Source: Protonemura montana (lineage: Eukaryota > Arthropoda > Insecta > Plecoptera > Nemouridae). Taken from it: a DNA stretch of 64,000 nt. The stretch covers positions 11,375,076 through 11,439,075 of the forward strand of contig OX387604.1 in assembly GCA_947568835.1 (NCBI GenBank), in the 5' to 3' direction. Below are positions 39,241 through 60,868 of this stretch, piece by piece. The notes below the pieces were generated by a model. It saw only the letters and a program-made list of their open reading frames with translations. It was not told where the DNA came from and did not search any database. Position 1 is the first letter of the stretch, and every line of letters starts with the position of its first letter. The translations under genes were made by a program, and so were the position numbers.

Positions 39241-42200
39241 ACGCCGAGTGCCAGCACTGGCCTGCAGTCATTGCAATAAGTCCACACTCCTCGCTCGACA
39301 ATTTCCGCTAAATGAACGTGAAGGAAAAATCGTGTTGAGCCGTCTTTTTTCTACACAGTGGAATTCTACTCCGTCATATTGAACGTACTTTGCGTATTTT
39401 TACTTTCTTTACGTGATTCGTGGTCATTCTGACTTATTTGCACGTTTCAGTCTCCTCGGTTCGTTCTAGCACGTGAGTTTTGTTAAAGGCAAAGGCATAC
39501 TTCCACGTGGCAAGACTGATTAGTGTTCACAGCGATTACTTTGTAGCTAACATTTTGCGAAAACCCAGCTTTAAAAGCGGCTCGTAAAGCATGACGATCA
39601 CCAAAATGAGATACATATTCCCCGTATATGGGAAAAAGGGACTTATGATGCTTAGATTCTTCACTGCACATTACATATTGCTTGGAAACCAGACTAACCC
39701 CTACGGGCTACACAATTTTATATACACCATCACAGGAAAAAAAAATCGTATACGAAATTGTGCAGATAGTAAGAAATAAATATATAGAGAAATGTACAAA
39801 TCCTTCAATTGGGTGGGTGCTGAATTCTATAAAATATTGCAACGTATTTTAAGAAGATTCTTCATGTTAAAAAAGTAATTTTTTATTAAGACGCAGATTT
39901 TCTACACCCAGCATTCAAAATATGGAGGAATCCAGGTTACACTTTTCTAGAAATGTTATTAATTGCATAAAAAAAAAGCAACGACATTAGTTTTAATCTG
40001 TTTTACTCTTCGTTTTGTGTAATAATGCAATCCAAACATTTTTCATCGTGCTTATACATTTCCTATCGAATTGATTTTATATTTAATAATACTTCACCAT
40101 CATCATTTTTCCGATTGACAAGATCCGATGAGCGCAGGTGAGAGGCAGCAATTTCACGTATGGATTCCGATGGTCGTCAAACCTCCACCGGGCACCAACC
40201 GACGCCGACGCCCACGCCTGAAAACCGAAGCTCCAGCGAGGCATTAACGGCAAATGTGAGAAATAGTTAAACGCTTCGTTATGCCCCTTTAATGCTTTTC
40301 GCACAGTCACGAACAGCTGGCATCGTTACGTCGTCAAGAGTCACAAATCTTTCGACAAATGTTGGGATCAAGACATTCACAATTCAAACCCCAAGCTTCC
40401 ACCCTCCCCCCACCCCCCGCGCTCTCGCTTTCCCGAGAGTCACACATCCGTCAATGGCTCGGTATCCCCCTTGATCCCATCCCAGCCCGTTCTAACGTGC
40501 TGATGTATCTCGCCAGTCGCCGTCCTGGCACTTCCAACTTCTCAAATAGAAATATTTTCTTTGGTAAGTGATCAGATATACAGATCGAGCAGGATTTTAA
40601 GCTGGCTGATTTTTTTTTTTTTTTTTTTTTTTTTTTAGGTAATTCGAAAAAGTTTGGCGTTTTTTTTTATATTTCTTTCTTATATGAGACTAATAATTGG
40701 TGAATTCTAGGATGAAATTTTCCTTGACAGAAGCTTTAACGTTTGAACCTCATTTTCCACTCAAGGATTCTTTTTAATTCGTATTTAAGGTACTAAATCT
40801 CAAATCTGCCATTCTCTTCGACCTACACATCTAAATAAACGTTGTCAACGTTGACTTTGACGCTGATGTTGACGATAAGACCATCAAAACATGACGTTTA
40901 GAAGACTGCTTTATAGATATTTCATACCAAAAGAACCTAGTTTACCTACTTACATTGATTGTTGTGTAACCTGGAGGTGGTACACAACTTGAACTTGCGT
41001 TGAAGTGCGGTTACGGCAACAAAGAATTTATGTGAATTCTAAATCGTACCCTCGAGGAGCATCTTGCGTTATGGTAACGTTTTCTGCGTCTACGACGTAT
41101 CTGTTCGCATACACATGCACAGATATTGTTTTCCATTACGCTATTCAATCTTATTTGATAACCATTAAGCCAGTTTCCTACCATTATGGTAGAATACTTG
41201 CATATAGTTTTCTGTTGTTACGAAGCAAGCTTTGAAATTTGGAAGTGTTTCTCACTCGTTATCTTTTTAGTGGAGTGCTTACATTAACACATCATATATG
41301 TAGATACGTATCTGGGATAAATAGTAGTACCAAATATCTCTGGCTGGCTTTTGACTGGCCCCATGCCTCTAGCTAGAGCTTCGCGAACGCAATTTGAGTT
41401 GCGCAGTAATCGTAGCGATATTATCAATACCGTAGCGATATATTGAGATAAAAAAATTAGAAACCGATCCATTGCCTAGATCAGAGCAAAACAGAAAAAA
41501 TTCACAAAATTAAGCCGGAAATGTGAGGATGAACAGAGAAAGAAAACACATGCAGTCGTGTTAGCCATGCCTGGTGGACCTGACTACATGTTGCCAGCTT
41601 AAGAATACAAAATGAAACTATTCTTCACCGGGGAGTTTGAAAATGAACCAGGGTAGTATCGTTGATACTAGATATTATGAATGAAAAATACATCTCGCAT
41701 TTTATTTTTTTGTGAATTGAACAGTTTATTTACGTGAAACGAAATCTATTGAAAAATAAGATCTTAAATACAAAACTATAAGTCCTAGTGACTTTAGCAG
41801 AACTGCTTAATACCTACCGTACACTAGCGGATTCTAGTAATGGCAGCCAAAGAGCGGTTTGCAAGCTTGGGTGCATATCAAACCCTGATAAAAGATAAAA
41901 GTAACCCAAAATACATTAATTTGAACTTTGATCGATTAATATTTATTGCTTTTCATTCAATATTTATTACCAATATCAAAGAAGATCATCCACGAGCTTT
42001 TAAATCAGATAGTTAACAGTTGCATCATGGTATCATATTTTATAGGAACCCCAGAAAGTGGCAAACTCACATTAATTCTAGTGTACGGGCTCATAAACTT
42101 CCTAACTACTTGGTTTTCATGTACATCACATCTTTGCAAAGTTTGGTAAAAAAATATAAAACACTTTTGGCAGTTAACTCCAAACTTATATACAAAATCT

Positions 42201-42590
42201 GAAAATGTTCAGACATTTACTATTTGACCGATTTTTGGTTCTAAGTTGAGAACGCAAGAATGTGCCATGTAAATTTCGTTCAAATCAATGCATTTGGCCG
42301 CTAGAGTGCGAACAAAACGCGAAAAAAAAACACACACACACCACACACAAATAAACGATTGTTTTCTGGGGTAATTTAAATGAAAGCTTTCGCTCCGCTT
42401 GCTTTGCAGAGCACATTTTTGTAATCTCAACTTAAACCCCATGCGTTTTTTTTTTAGCAAAATTAGTCAAAGATTTTTGAAACTATTCAAAATTTACGAA
42501 AATTTTCAGTTTTTGTATAAGATATTTTTCCAGTTGCATGAAGACGCTTAAATCATTAAGCAAGCTCCGGATGTATATAAAAAAAAATAA
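35820..42590. other. Intergenic AT-rich DNA, no supported gene
   Basis: No frame shows family features. A GC-richer, serine-rich open stretch without a start codon runs at about 38,409-38,627. Purine-rich sequence occurs at about 36,600-36,700, a poly-T run of about 27 at 40,611-40,637, and a CA repeat at about 42,330-42,348. A GACGCC array is listed separately. Confidence 0.5.
39195..39245. repeat. GACGCC hexamer microsatellite
   Basis: About eight near-perfect copies of a GC-rich hexamer are present in an AT-rich background. They read as (DA)n or (RR)n depending on frame, which explains the odd short frames crossing it. Shorter related runs occur near 40,201 and 49,112. Confidence 0.85.
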
Positions 42591-43128
42591 TAATAACGTT
42601 CCACAGGCGTGAATCGGACTCGCTATCCACTGCACCTGAATCGGACAGAAAAACCACCTAGCCGTGAGAGCGGCCGAAGGACGAAGTAGATTTCTAATGT
42701 TTATAAATTGCAGGTGTACTACCAGCAACAAGTAAACGAGTTACCGACCGGTGACCGTGATCTATCAACATTTTAATCGACAAGTGCATTTAATATCCAA
42801 CAGAGTTCGTGGATTACAAAACAACTACACTCGTACATTACAACTATTTATAGGCGAACCCTTCCTTCTCTATGTGCCTCTAGGTAAAACGCTGGTGGTG
42901 TGTTGTCTTCACTATAAGGATTTCGCATGTTCGTCACCTGTTTCTTTATGTTTGTAGTATGTTTGTTTTATTATGCAGCTATGACATTTAGTTTTGTTTA
43001 GTTAGTTTTGTTGGCTAGTTTTGTTATTTATATAAATTGCTTAAATACACAGGTAAATAGAGAAATATTAGCTACTTCAGATTGTTAGCATTTCAAATGT
43101 TTTATTCCCTGCCTTATATACCTGCCAA

Positions 43129-43193
43129 GCGTAGCTCAGTGGTAGGCGTGCTTGCTTCATATGGTGAAGGGCTTTGAATTCTGGGCTAGCTGC
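43129..43193 (+). other. tRNA-like SINE head
   Basis: GCGTAGCTCAGTGGTAGGCG fits an A-box/D-arm, followed by an anticodon-loop-like CTTCATATG and a weak B-box (GGCTTTGAATTC). Acceptor pairing is poor, so this is not a functional tRNA and is better read as a SINE head. Confidence 0.4.
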
Positions 43194-43494
43194 TTTTTGG
43201 CAGAGCTGCGGTCAAATTTATCAGCGAAGAGGATAACTATCAAAAAAGTCCAGAGCGCAGTACCGGATTCTTTCAAGAGATGGTGCTGATATGTGGTTAA
43301 CACTCGCAACCGATCCTTTATATCTGATGCTAGACTTATGGGGTCGACTTAGGAGACTTAGGACGAGTTCGAATCCTAGCCGATCCGTATGTTGTTCTTC
43401 ATAAATCGGCGACTTGACTGAATAATTATCGACAATCTTCATCAGGTGTTAAGTAATAAATCCTCCTACTGGTCCACTGGTCCACGCATTGGTC

Positions 43495-43496
<2 letters not shown>

Positions 43497-43538
<42 letters not shown>
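43497..43538. repeat. (CGG)14 trinucleotide repeat
   Basis: Fourteen uninterrupted CGG units follow three ACTGGTCC-like octamers at about 43,469-43,495. No gene overlaps it. Confidence 0.95.
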
Positions 43539-43539
<1 letters not shown>

Positions 43540-44364
43540 TGTTTTTTACTTCACGTGGTCATGTTGATACTGGCCCAGGCTCTTATGAGTCGACCAATTT
43601 CGGGACACCAGTTTCGAAACCCGGAGCCACCACGGGACGGCAGTTGTTCTGCTAGATGAAAGATCTAGGAGCTTTGAGTAATCGAAAATATTAAAAACTC
43701 CGAAGTCGATAATTCGAGCGATGAGACCGTCAAGTCGAAGTGGTGAAGGGTCCACGATCGTATCCGGGGCAAGGAATGTTTTTTTTTTCATCAGGCGTAT
43801 CAATATCCGGGTTACCGACCGAAGTCCAGCATTGATTGATCGAGTACATTTGATATACAACAGATCGCGCTGGGGGTCACTGAGCGTCTTAACACGACTG
43901 CGTGTTCGGTGAAACTTAACAAATAAGAGTAAATAGGGGCACTCCAGTCTTGCATCACCCGGAAACAACGGGGTTAAACCCGGCCCTCCGCGCGCGTAGC
44001 CGAGACGACGCTGACCACGATCGAGGCTAGACTGGCGTTCCTCTAGTCAGCTTCTTAAGCAAGTGGTGAAAGCCCATATTTTTTAGTTTACGAGTGCTTC
44101 TGCACTGCTAGGTGTGGCAACCTAGTACCTCTGCACTGCTAGGAGTGGTGGAACTCTTGCTTGCGAGGCCGAATAAAAATTGTCCGTGATATGTTAATAA
44201 ATGTAAGAGATAGATTCCCGGACTGCCCGTTCTTCAACAAACTTAACAGAGGGCGCAGTCGTAAGCCGGGTTTTCAAACATGCAACAACAACATCCAACA
44301 ACGTCCAACAGTGGAAGCTGGAGTCAGAACACTCATTTACCACAAAAATTCAAACGTATCACAT

Positions 44365-44435
44365 GTCCGCGTGGTCGTGCGGTGTAAGTCATCGAATACC
44401 AAGTGAAAATAATAGTGTTATCCTAGGTTCGAACC
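44365..44435 (+). other. tRNA-like SINE head with strong B-box
   Basis: GTCCGCGTGGTCGTGCGGTG resembles the tRNA 5' half with an A-box. GGTTCGAACC at 44,426-44,435 is a perfect B-box core about 60 bp downstream, the normal spacing. The middle is AT-rich and does not fold into a standard anticodon arm. Confidence 0.4.
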
Positions 44436-44504
44436 ACGTTCGTCTCACGACGAACCCTTGCACTTTTGCAATTTTTTTTTTTTTTTGGGCGTTTGGTCTA
44501 GATA

Positions 44505-44635
44505 GTAGCAAAACAGCCGGGAACTCCTGGCGCTTCGCGCCAGTCGCTCCCGCTAGTTTTGCGGGCCGTTCCCACGACCCCTTTTGTGGGGCTGCACGGT
44601 CCACGTTCGATACCCGCCGACTTCTCTTTTTTTTC
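44505..44635 (+). other. GC-rich hairpin-containing SINE-like segment
   Basis: This segment includes the hairpin TGGCGC-TTC-GCGCCA (44,528-44,542), a second stem-like CGACCCCTTTTGTGGGG, and a B-box-like ACGTTCGATACCC. A T-rich run near 44,626 could act as a Pol III stop. Confidence 0.35.
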
Positions 44636-45399
44636 ATAGTAATGAGTAGTATGGTCAAATATCTGAACGCCATCAACCGATTAAAAAATGTTAGTAACAG
44701 CGCCGAGATAGAAGGACTTGCCCCTACATACACTGGACTCTGAACAGAGTCCGGTCATAGCCCAGAGTAAAGTCCAGAGTGCAGTACAAGATTCTACCAA
44801 CAGGTGGCGCTGAAGTAGGTGGCGCTAACACTCATAACCCGAAATTGTTAGCCGATAGAGCCCGACTGGAGGAACGCCAGTCGACCCCCATTCACTAGTC
44901 ACTGTATCTACAGGTCTCTTATCTGACTGATTTGGACGTACACGCGGTCGTGTTAAGTCCTACCCAGACCGTCAGATATCAAATTAACTCGATCAATTAA
45001 AACTGGCCATCGGTCGGTTATCCGGACGGTGATACGCCTATGTTAACAAAAATTCACAGATTCGATCGTGAACCCTCCACCACGTGGATTGGACAGTCTC
45101 TCCGGTCGACCACGAGAGCGGCTATAATTAAGCAGTGTTTTGGTTAAGTGTATCATTACATTTAATTCGCTACTTCGGGCAAAGAATGCGAATCAGAAGC
45201 ATCGAAGATATTTTTCGAGTTTCATGATATTTTCCCTGGAGAAAAATAATACGGTGTCGTACAAGAGAATTGAAAAAAAATGTATGCGTAATTATTTAGT
45301 GCCAGATAACGAGAAAAACTCGAGAGAAGAAAATAACGGCATTCCAAGTAGGGGTTTGAAGGAGGAGCAGAGGGTTGAAGTTTGAAGGGCTATGAGGCT

Positions 45400-45500
45400 G
45401 GATTCCTATAATTTATTTCCTATAATTTTCTTTATTCTTCCTATATCTTATAATCCTAAATATCCTATATTATCCTATAATTATCTTATTTATCCTAACG
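45400..45500. repeat. Degenerate TCCTATAAT-type repeat
   Basis: TCCTATA and close variants recur about seven times in 100 bp at irregular spacing, forming a low-complexity AT-rich stretch. Confidence 0.55.
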
Positions 45501-45839
45501 GAAGCGGCATACCGGTATTGAACGACCAAATAAACCCGGATAAAGTTTCATTTCTACTAAGATTAAGTAAATTATTCGCAGCAAATTATCTACCTCTAGG
45601 ATTGTAATCGTTGATTGAATTTCAAGCCGACTTCCTATCTTTTTCAATTCACAGGACTTAACGACGCTTCTTACTAAAATAACACCAACCCTGCTAACCT
45701 ATGCACGTTGAGAACAGTAAAGTTAAGCACCTATATACGACTTTTTTATAGGTCCTTGACATAGGCGTAGACATATTAACTTCAATGAAAAGGAAATTAA
45801 TTGGTATAAAGAAAACTTATGAAGTTGGAATTTGATAAC

Positions 45840-45912
45840 AGATAACAAATAACTATAACAGATAACTATAACAGATTAATTTCCGACCACTACTTTATCC
45901 ACTACTTTATCC
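45840..45912. repeat. Short AT-rich tandem repeats
   Basis: Two small arrays sit side by side: ATAACAGATAACTATAACAG-like units at about 45,840-45,878, and two perfect copies of CCACTACTTTAT at about 45,889-45,912. Confidence 0.6.
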
Positions 45913-46747
45913 ACACAAATATTTGAGTGGCCTTGGATTTTTGCGGTAACTTTGGGAAATTAAAAGAAAACGTGCGCAATTAATAAAGTCGCATTTGTTA
46001 GGCTAAATGTGAAAGTGGATTAGGAAAGGTTAAGTGAACAAAAAAACTGTCATATTTTGACCAATAAGTGAAGTACAAAGCATGTGTGTTTATTGTTTTT
46101 TACCGTAACTGCCAGTATTAAAATACATATCTTAGAAAAAGACACTTAACATTCCTGACGTACTAAGTTCATTATAATTTTCGCACCAAAACGCAAATAA
46201 AAGAAATACGTGTTTCGCAACTATTTATAATGTACAAAATAATCCGAATCGAGAAGTTGCTATGTTATAAGTTTTCTAAATTATTCAAAATTGTTTTTTT
46301 TTGCAGATTTTACTATGTTCTGCAAGAAATAGAGTAAAGAAAAGACAATAAAACATAAGTTATATATGCAACTCAAACTAAAAATCGTTATTATAATTTC
46401 TGTTGTTAGTCCATCCAATATTGAACACAAACAAATGTAATAATATTTAAAAAATCTGAGCTGCAAATCCTAAACCATTGGCGTGTTTAACCGCCTTAAA
46501 AATATAATTGAGACTGATTATCAAAAGGCTGCCTTTAAGTAAAGCAGGTGTGATTTAAGTACAACGTAAAATTATTCAACGCTTCCGTAGACCAAAAGAA
46601 ATTATTAAACATAAAAAAACGGAAACTTAAGCTGTGATCAAACAGAGTCGAACATGGCACTTAACGGCAAACGGTGCATATTTTCTCACGAACATATACT
46701 AGTAAGAAAAGATTTAAACTGCAATATCTGCAAGTAAAACAATGAAA

Positions 46748-55586
<8,839 letters not shown>

Positions 55587-57688
55587 CTGGAACGAAACAA
55601 ACGAGAGTTGTCAATATGTTTTCGAGGACAGAAAACCGTTGCTTTGAATAACGGCTTCAATAAGCAGTGAATTTAACAATAAGCTTTAATTGAATTATAT
55701 GAAAGCTCCACAAAAAAATCTTTAAACATTTTGGTATGTAAGGTAAGTTTAATATGGTACGCGTATCAGCTGTTTTCAACTATTCATATCCATGTAGAAC
55801 AATACAACGCATATTTGCGCTTTCATGACGTTGCTATCCGCGGCTTTTGCTGTGTTAAAAGCTGTTTCATTGAAACAAAAAAAAAAAAACGCAAAGGGGA
55901 AGAGAAAATCACAATTTGACGAATTTTTATTCAATACCCTTCAGGCAACCAGTGTGTCACTACGCTGGGAAACAAGCTACAAAATATTTATCCGAGAGTT
56001 CGTTTCGTTTTACTCGAAATAAAAGCACGAATCTGGAACGGGCCAGGAAAAAAGGGGAAACAGAGGAGAAATTAAGCTGGCCCTACGGGAAACCCGTCCG
56101 ATTAAGTCGTTCCTTAATTACTACCCTGAGTCTTGGTTAAACCAAAAAACTCATCATGCTCTGTCATAAAACTTTGACTTTTTATCCTTGTAATTTTTCA
56201 AAATTTAAATACATTTATGAAATCGTCTCTCTCGTTTATTCTTTGACGCATTTTTATTTAAAATAGCTTGACCAAGTGTGTGTGACCTTGAGTAGGAGTT
56301 ACGAATTTTCACGCGCATATTCAATTCACCCTTAACCTTAAACAGTTCATGCAAAAAGAAAGTCTAAGTCTCTTTTTAAATTTCCCACATCGACAAGAGC
56401 AACATATGTACCAATAACAAAGCCTTGAATTTAATGCGATGGAATCTGAAATGCAAAGTCGGCTTCGTAGTAGCTGGCCGTGTAAGGAGGGTAAGCCGAT
56501 TAACCCTGCATCTTAAAGTTCCTGTAAAGTCTAATGCAATATTTAGGGCGACACATTCGCTTTCAATCATCTTCCTAGCGTTTGGATACAATTAAGAGTG
56601 TCCTGAGAAAGATACCGAGCTTCGTAAATGCCAAAAATGCTTTAATATTTTGGCACATATAATATAAACAGACATAACACGGTACCTTCACCATAATTAT
56701 TGTCTAATGGAATACATTCATCATATGCACTTGCTCATAGTTACAATCTAAATAACAATATTCTGATATTTATGTCTCTGTAAGGTTAGATTTGAATATT
56801 ACTTATTTTGAGAATCCATGGATATTTCTTCTATCACAACAACATAACGCAAATGTTGGGTGACTCGATGTAACTAGCGCGTTATGTAATTGTGGTACAT
56901 ACGAGTGAAAATCAAGCATTCGACAATTGCCGGCAAGGTGCACGCTCATGCACGCGTGATCTAATTAGGACGGCATGGGAATGAGCGAGATCTACTCCGA
57001 CGGACTGAAACTCGGGCCGATGATTGATCGGGACACACGAAGCAGCGCAGGAAGGAAGAGATGGTATAGCAACCATTAACACTACAGCTTCTTTAAAATA
57101 TTCAGCAAATTTCGAAGGGAAGCAAATGAAAAGCATCTGCTATCGTTTGATTATTAAGATTATAAGTCTTAAGAATAGCACCCCGCGAGCAATTAATTAA
57201 AATCTGCTGAAACAAAAGCAGCCCCTCTGAAAGATTTCATTTTATCCTGAATTATTGAAAAATTCCTCTTTAAATAGCCTTTGATGTGGACTCGCAGCTC
57301 TTAATTATTTAAATTACCAGTGGCAGTGCATGCAAAGAAAATGGCATCGCAGTGTGCCCTAAGGAATGTACTTAAAATTACAATAGTGCAACGAAAACAT
57401 AGCAATACGACTTAATCTGAACGGAAGATCGCTCCAGAGTGTTCTTTGAGAAGTCTTTGAGAACACAGGCATGATGAGAAAACACAGTCTATCCGTTCTT
57501 AGAATGGTGTAAGATAACGTAAACGATAACACAGCTTTCTTAAAACATTAACCCAGAGCTATGGGTTAAATAAGCGAAGAAGGCGGCGAAATCTTCTATT
57601 TTATCGCACCATTCTAACCGAAGATGGACTGCATAGTACGAACACGGAGAAGGATAAGCTAATGTCATCTTTGGCGTGACTTCAACTT

Positions 57689-57797
57689 CCTGGTATGATA
57701 CACCAGTAATACCTGGTACACCTGGTATGATACACCAGGAATACCTGGTGCACCTGGCATGATCTACAAGTAATACCTGGTGCACCTGGTATGGTGG
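57689..57797. repeat. 32-bp minisatellite, 3.4 copies
   Basis: Units begin CCTGGTATGATACACCAG at 57,689, 57,721 and 57,753, with a partial unit at 57,785. Each carries CCTGGT and ACCAGG halves, so every unit is itself imperfectly palindromic. Confidence 0.85.
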
Positions 57798-58707
57798 CAC
57801 ATATTTTTGCACGCTGATTATGTGAATTGAATGACGTCTTTTATATATCACCTAATATTTGAACAATGGTCGTCTCCCCTTGCCTCTGTTCTTCATGAAC
57901 CTACGAACTGCCAAGCGCGCAAGGCCAAGTAGTCTGTCCCCTCTTCCCCATTCTTAGACCCGCTCGATGGATCGCCCTTTTTGCTAAGCTGACCGGATAA
58001 TGAGGCTGCTCTCCTGTCTCAAGTCCTGACCAAATAGTAACCCAATTGAGCGTGTTGGGGCTGTGAGATGGACCGCAGCCTGCGACGCTATATCCAGACA
58101 TTTCTGGATACAATTCCTAATGCACCAAGAAGGGCGGCGAATATAGCACGGTGCACGCACGCAGGACGATACATTTATCTGTATTATATTAGTTTATTTC
58201 AACGTCTTAGAACTTAACAGACACTATTCATAATTAGAACATTAGATGAAGATAAAGTTTTGAGATATGTTTGCTTATTCAATCCTGTTGAGTTAAAAGT
58301 CAATAGTTTAATCAATCTAATAGTGAGTAGGTTAAAGAGGTTTCTTGCACATTTTGCACATGCACATTGTAATCAATGAAAACTTTTTCAAAACATAAAT
58401 GAGTGAATCTCCTCAAATAACTATGAGCAGGAAAAGTATTTAATTAGTGTGGGAGTTTCCAGTCTCAAGGTAGCTAAAATTTGAATGGTTATGAAATCTT
58501 AGTTATAAGATATAATCTTAACTCTAAAAACGTTTCCAAAAACATTTTGCTAATGAGTTTTTAACGACTCTCAAGCTTGAGATTAACTAGAAAATTGCGT
58601 GAAAGCCACCAAGTATTTCCATTTTTTGCATGAAGAGTGAGGGGGTGAGAGGGGGAGAGAATGTACATTATGTCAATCTTTTCGTTGCGATTAACGATAG
58701 CTCGACT

Positions 58708-58760
58708 GCGGCCATGGCGAAGTGGTCAGTGCATTTGCCTCCCATTTGTTCTGAGAAAGA
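58708..58760 (+). other. tRNA-like A-box remnant
   Basis: GGCCATGGCGAAGTGGTCAGTGC resembles the 5' half of a Ser/Leu-type tRNA. No B-box follows at proper spacing, so it is at best a decayed tRNA-derived repeat. Confidence 0.2.
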
Positions 58761-60511
58761 CATCGCCATCAATGTTAGTTTTTTTTTCAATAATACCGTT
58801 ATGCATGTAAACCACTGGGTAATAAGAGCTCGACAAATCAGATTAAATAAAAAAATAAAAAACTACGGCGTTTAATATGTGATTTTCAGTGTGTGCTTCT
58901 TAACACTATTTCAGCAATTTTCTTTTTTTATATTTAGTCGTTTAATTTATAGTTTATTACTTTAGGATTTTACTAATTGAAGTAAAATAGAGGTGCAATG
59001 TTCATTTTTTTTTAATTCGCGTCATTCTAGTGTCATTTATTTGTAAACTTAATCAGGATCTTGCCAAGCTAATTTTTTTAATAAAAATTCGTTTTTGCAG
59101 ACGTTTGCAAAACCCCTTTGTGATTTTACCTTCACATGTATATATTCTGCAAAGGCTATTTTTTTTTTTTAAATATTCAACTCATTGTGAATACCATCTC
59201 TACATACAGGTACAAGATATAAGTATACAGAATCCATGCAAGCGGCGTTTATGATGAGCCGAGAGTAAAACGCACACCGTTTATTTTCAAGGAAGCCGTT
59301 GGCATGCGAAACCATGTGAGTCATGAATCAGGGTTGGAATTCCGTACGATGATAAGCTGAGAAATTATAACACAGAGGCTAGTAGCCAATACATATTTGA
59401 TCATGCAATCACAGGATCTCAGGTGTATTTAAGTGGGGAACGCTAAGTTTCATAGTGTACTTATAAGGATAAAACTTCAGAACTCACCATAAACTAAACT
59501 CCACACAACTTAATTGCATTCCTGGGTAAGTCAAGAGGCTGAATATCACACCTGGCTGAAGAGCTGCTTATTAAGATGAATCCCATTTCAATGCAATCGA
59601 CATTGATCATTGAGATTAAAATAAGTAGATCGCCAAGAGATTTAAATTGAATACCGTTATTTTATCTAACGGATTCTAACAACATTTTGAAGGTTAGAGA
59701 GCCCGACCTTGGGATTTTAATTAAAAACACCAACGAACAAAGACAATATAATTTTTAAATATTTACCTCAAATAGCAAGAGCTGCACTAATTAAACTGTC
59801 TTTTGAGCTAGATAAGTGTAAAGCAATTTGTGTTTGTGTTTTTATTTTTATTTGCATTTTTTTTATCACAATCGTTGGTTTTAATCGCACACGATGTAAT
59901 CAAAAACTCAGGCTCATTTACCTGTAGAAATAAATTAATTTCAGCATGTAGTGAAATCGGAGAGTTGTAAAATGTTTGCTCATTACGGTCGAAAAACACT
60001 TTTACAATCACTGTATAATTAAAGCGTCCGAAGAAGGATGTGATAACATGCATGAAACCAGGATTACTCCAGCAGAAGTAATCACACTCGATGGTGCGTA
60101 TGTTTAAAAAACATTGTCTGATTTTTTATGTTAAAAAAGTGAATAATTGACAAGCGACCAACCTATATATGGTAAGGTTGGAATTTCATTGCTTATTCAT
60201 ATCAATCGGGTTGCTTTCAACTGAACGCTGTACAAAGCTTGTGCGCAGGTCAACGGCTTTAAACGCAACCCAAAGCTCAAGCATTAGCAAAGATTCGTGA
60301 GAAAACGTCACTTTCGTGGCTAAAAATGTACGTGATAACATGAACCTCAAGGAAAAGGCACGTTTAGAGAGATATTTTGGGATAAAGTACCCATCGAATA
60401 CAATCAAATGCACTATATTCTATTTATAGCATACTATATGTTTATTTCGTACATCCTAACGTAAATATAAAAATATATAAAATGAGTAGTAATAATATCC
60501 GGTAAAAAATG

Positions 60512-60693
60512 TTGCCCCTGAACGCAACCCTCAGAGCAAACGCTAAAGGATCGATTTCAACCGGAATTTGCCGGACGAGAATTGAGTGTTTAATCAAAAT
60601 GTGGTGTTTCTCTATTGTGTGTTTAACTAATATTTGTGAACTGGTTAATATATGCCATAATATATTTTGCCCCTAAATGCAGCCCGCATAGCA
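60512..60693. repeat. Two diverged direct copies, 155-bp spacing
   Basis: Bases 60,512-60,538 and 60,667-60,693 match at 22 of 27 positions; both start TTGCCCCT. They may belong to a longer degenerate tandem unit. Confidence 0.45.
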
Positions 60694-60846
60694 GGTGGAC
60701 TCTGCCTATAAAAAATATAATAACATGACTTTTTTTATTAAGGTTTGTTTAACGAATTGTTTAACGTCAAATCACACGTGAAAGAGTATCGTTTTGTATG
60801 AAAAGGTCACGGTGTGCTTCCTCTGTGTATGATTGTGTAGTATGGA

Positions 60847-60868
60847 GGGGGTTGGGAGGGGGAGGGGG
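60847..60868 (+). other. Potential G-quadruplex motif
   Basis: Four G-runs of at least three occur within 22 bases (GGGGG, GGG, GGGGG, GGGGG) with loops of one to two bases. More G-rich sequence follows at 61,018-61,080. Confidence 0.55.

Larger units (their letters stand above)
43792..45040. repeat. Imperfect inverted repeat, about 1.25 kb end to end
   Basis: The left arm (43,792-43,904) aligns with the reverse complement of the right arm (44,940-45,040). Matched blocks include AGGCGTATCA, ACCGACCG, TTGATCGAGT and CTTAACACGAC. Further in, GACTGGCGTTCCTCTAGTC (44,030-44,048) matches the reverse complement of 44,864-44,882 with one difference. The shape suits a fold-back or TIR-type non-autonomous DNA element, or two oppositely inserted copies of one element. 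Target-site duplications were not identified. Confidence 0.65.
42598..45060. mobile_element. Cluster of nested SINE/inverted-repeat elements
   Basis: This 2.5-kb block is GC-richer than its flanks and built from related pieces. A motif starting TTACCGACCG occurs three times: at 42,741 and 43,811 in direct orientation, and in reverse at about 45,010-45,021. The segment at 43,247-43,314 recurs directly at 44,771-44,838. Several RNA-polymerase-III B-box-like motifs are present: GAGTTCGAATCC at 43,365, GGTTCGAACC at 44,426, ACGTTCGATACCC at about 44,603, and on the minus strand AGTCCGATTCAC at 42,609-42,620. No transposase or reverse transcriptase frame is visible, so the elements are non-autonomous or remnants. 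Confidence 0.6.
45060..46747. other. AT-rich DNA including probable 3' UTR of the YIPF5-like gene
   Basis: The part next to 46,748 is probably the 3' untranslated region of the minus-strand gene. A minus-strand AATAAA at 46,094-46,089 is one possible polyadenylation signal, about 650 nt beyond the stop. I see no other coding content. Confidence 0.35.

Noticed and set aside
43129-43193. Possible tRNA gene with CAT anticodon
   Set aside because: The acceptor and T-arm do not pair properly and the B-box is weak, so a SINE head fits better.
43546-43968. 140-codon minus-strand frame in the repeat island
   Set aside because: It runs through the repeat-rich region and inverted-repeat arm, with no resemblance to a transposase or polymerase.
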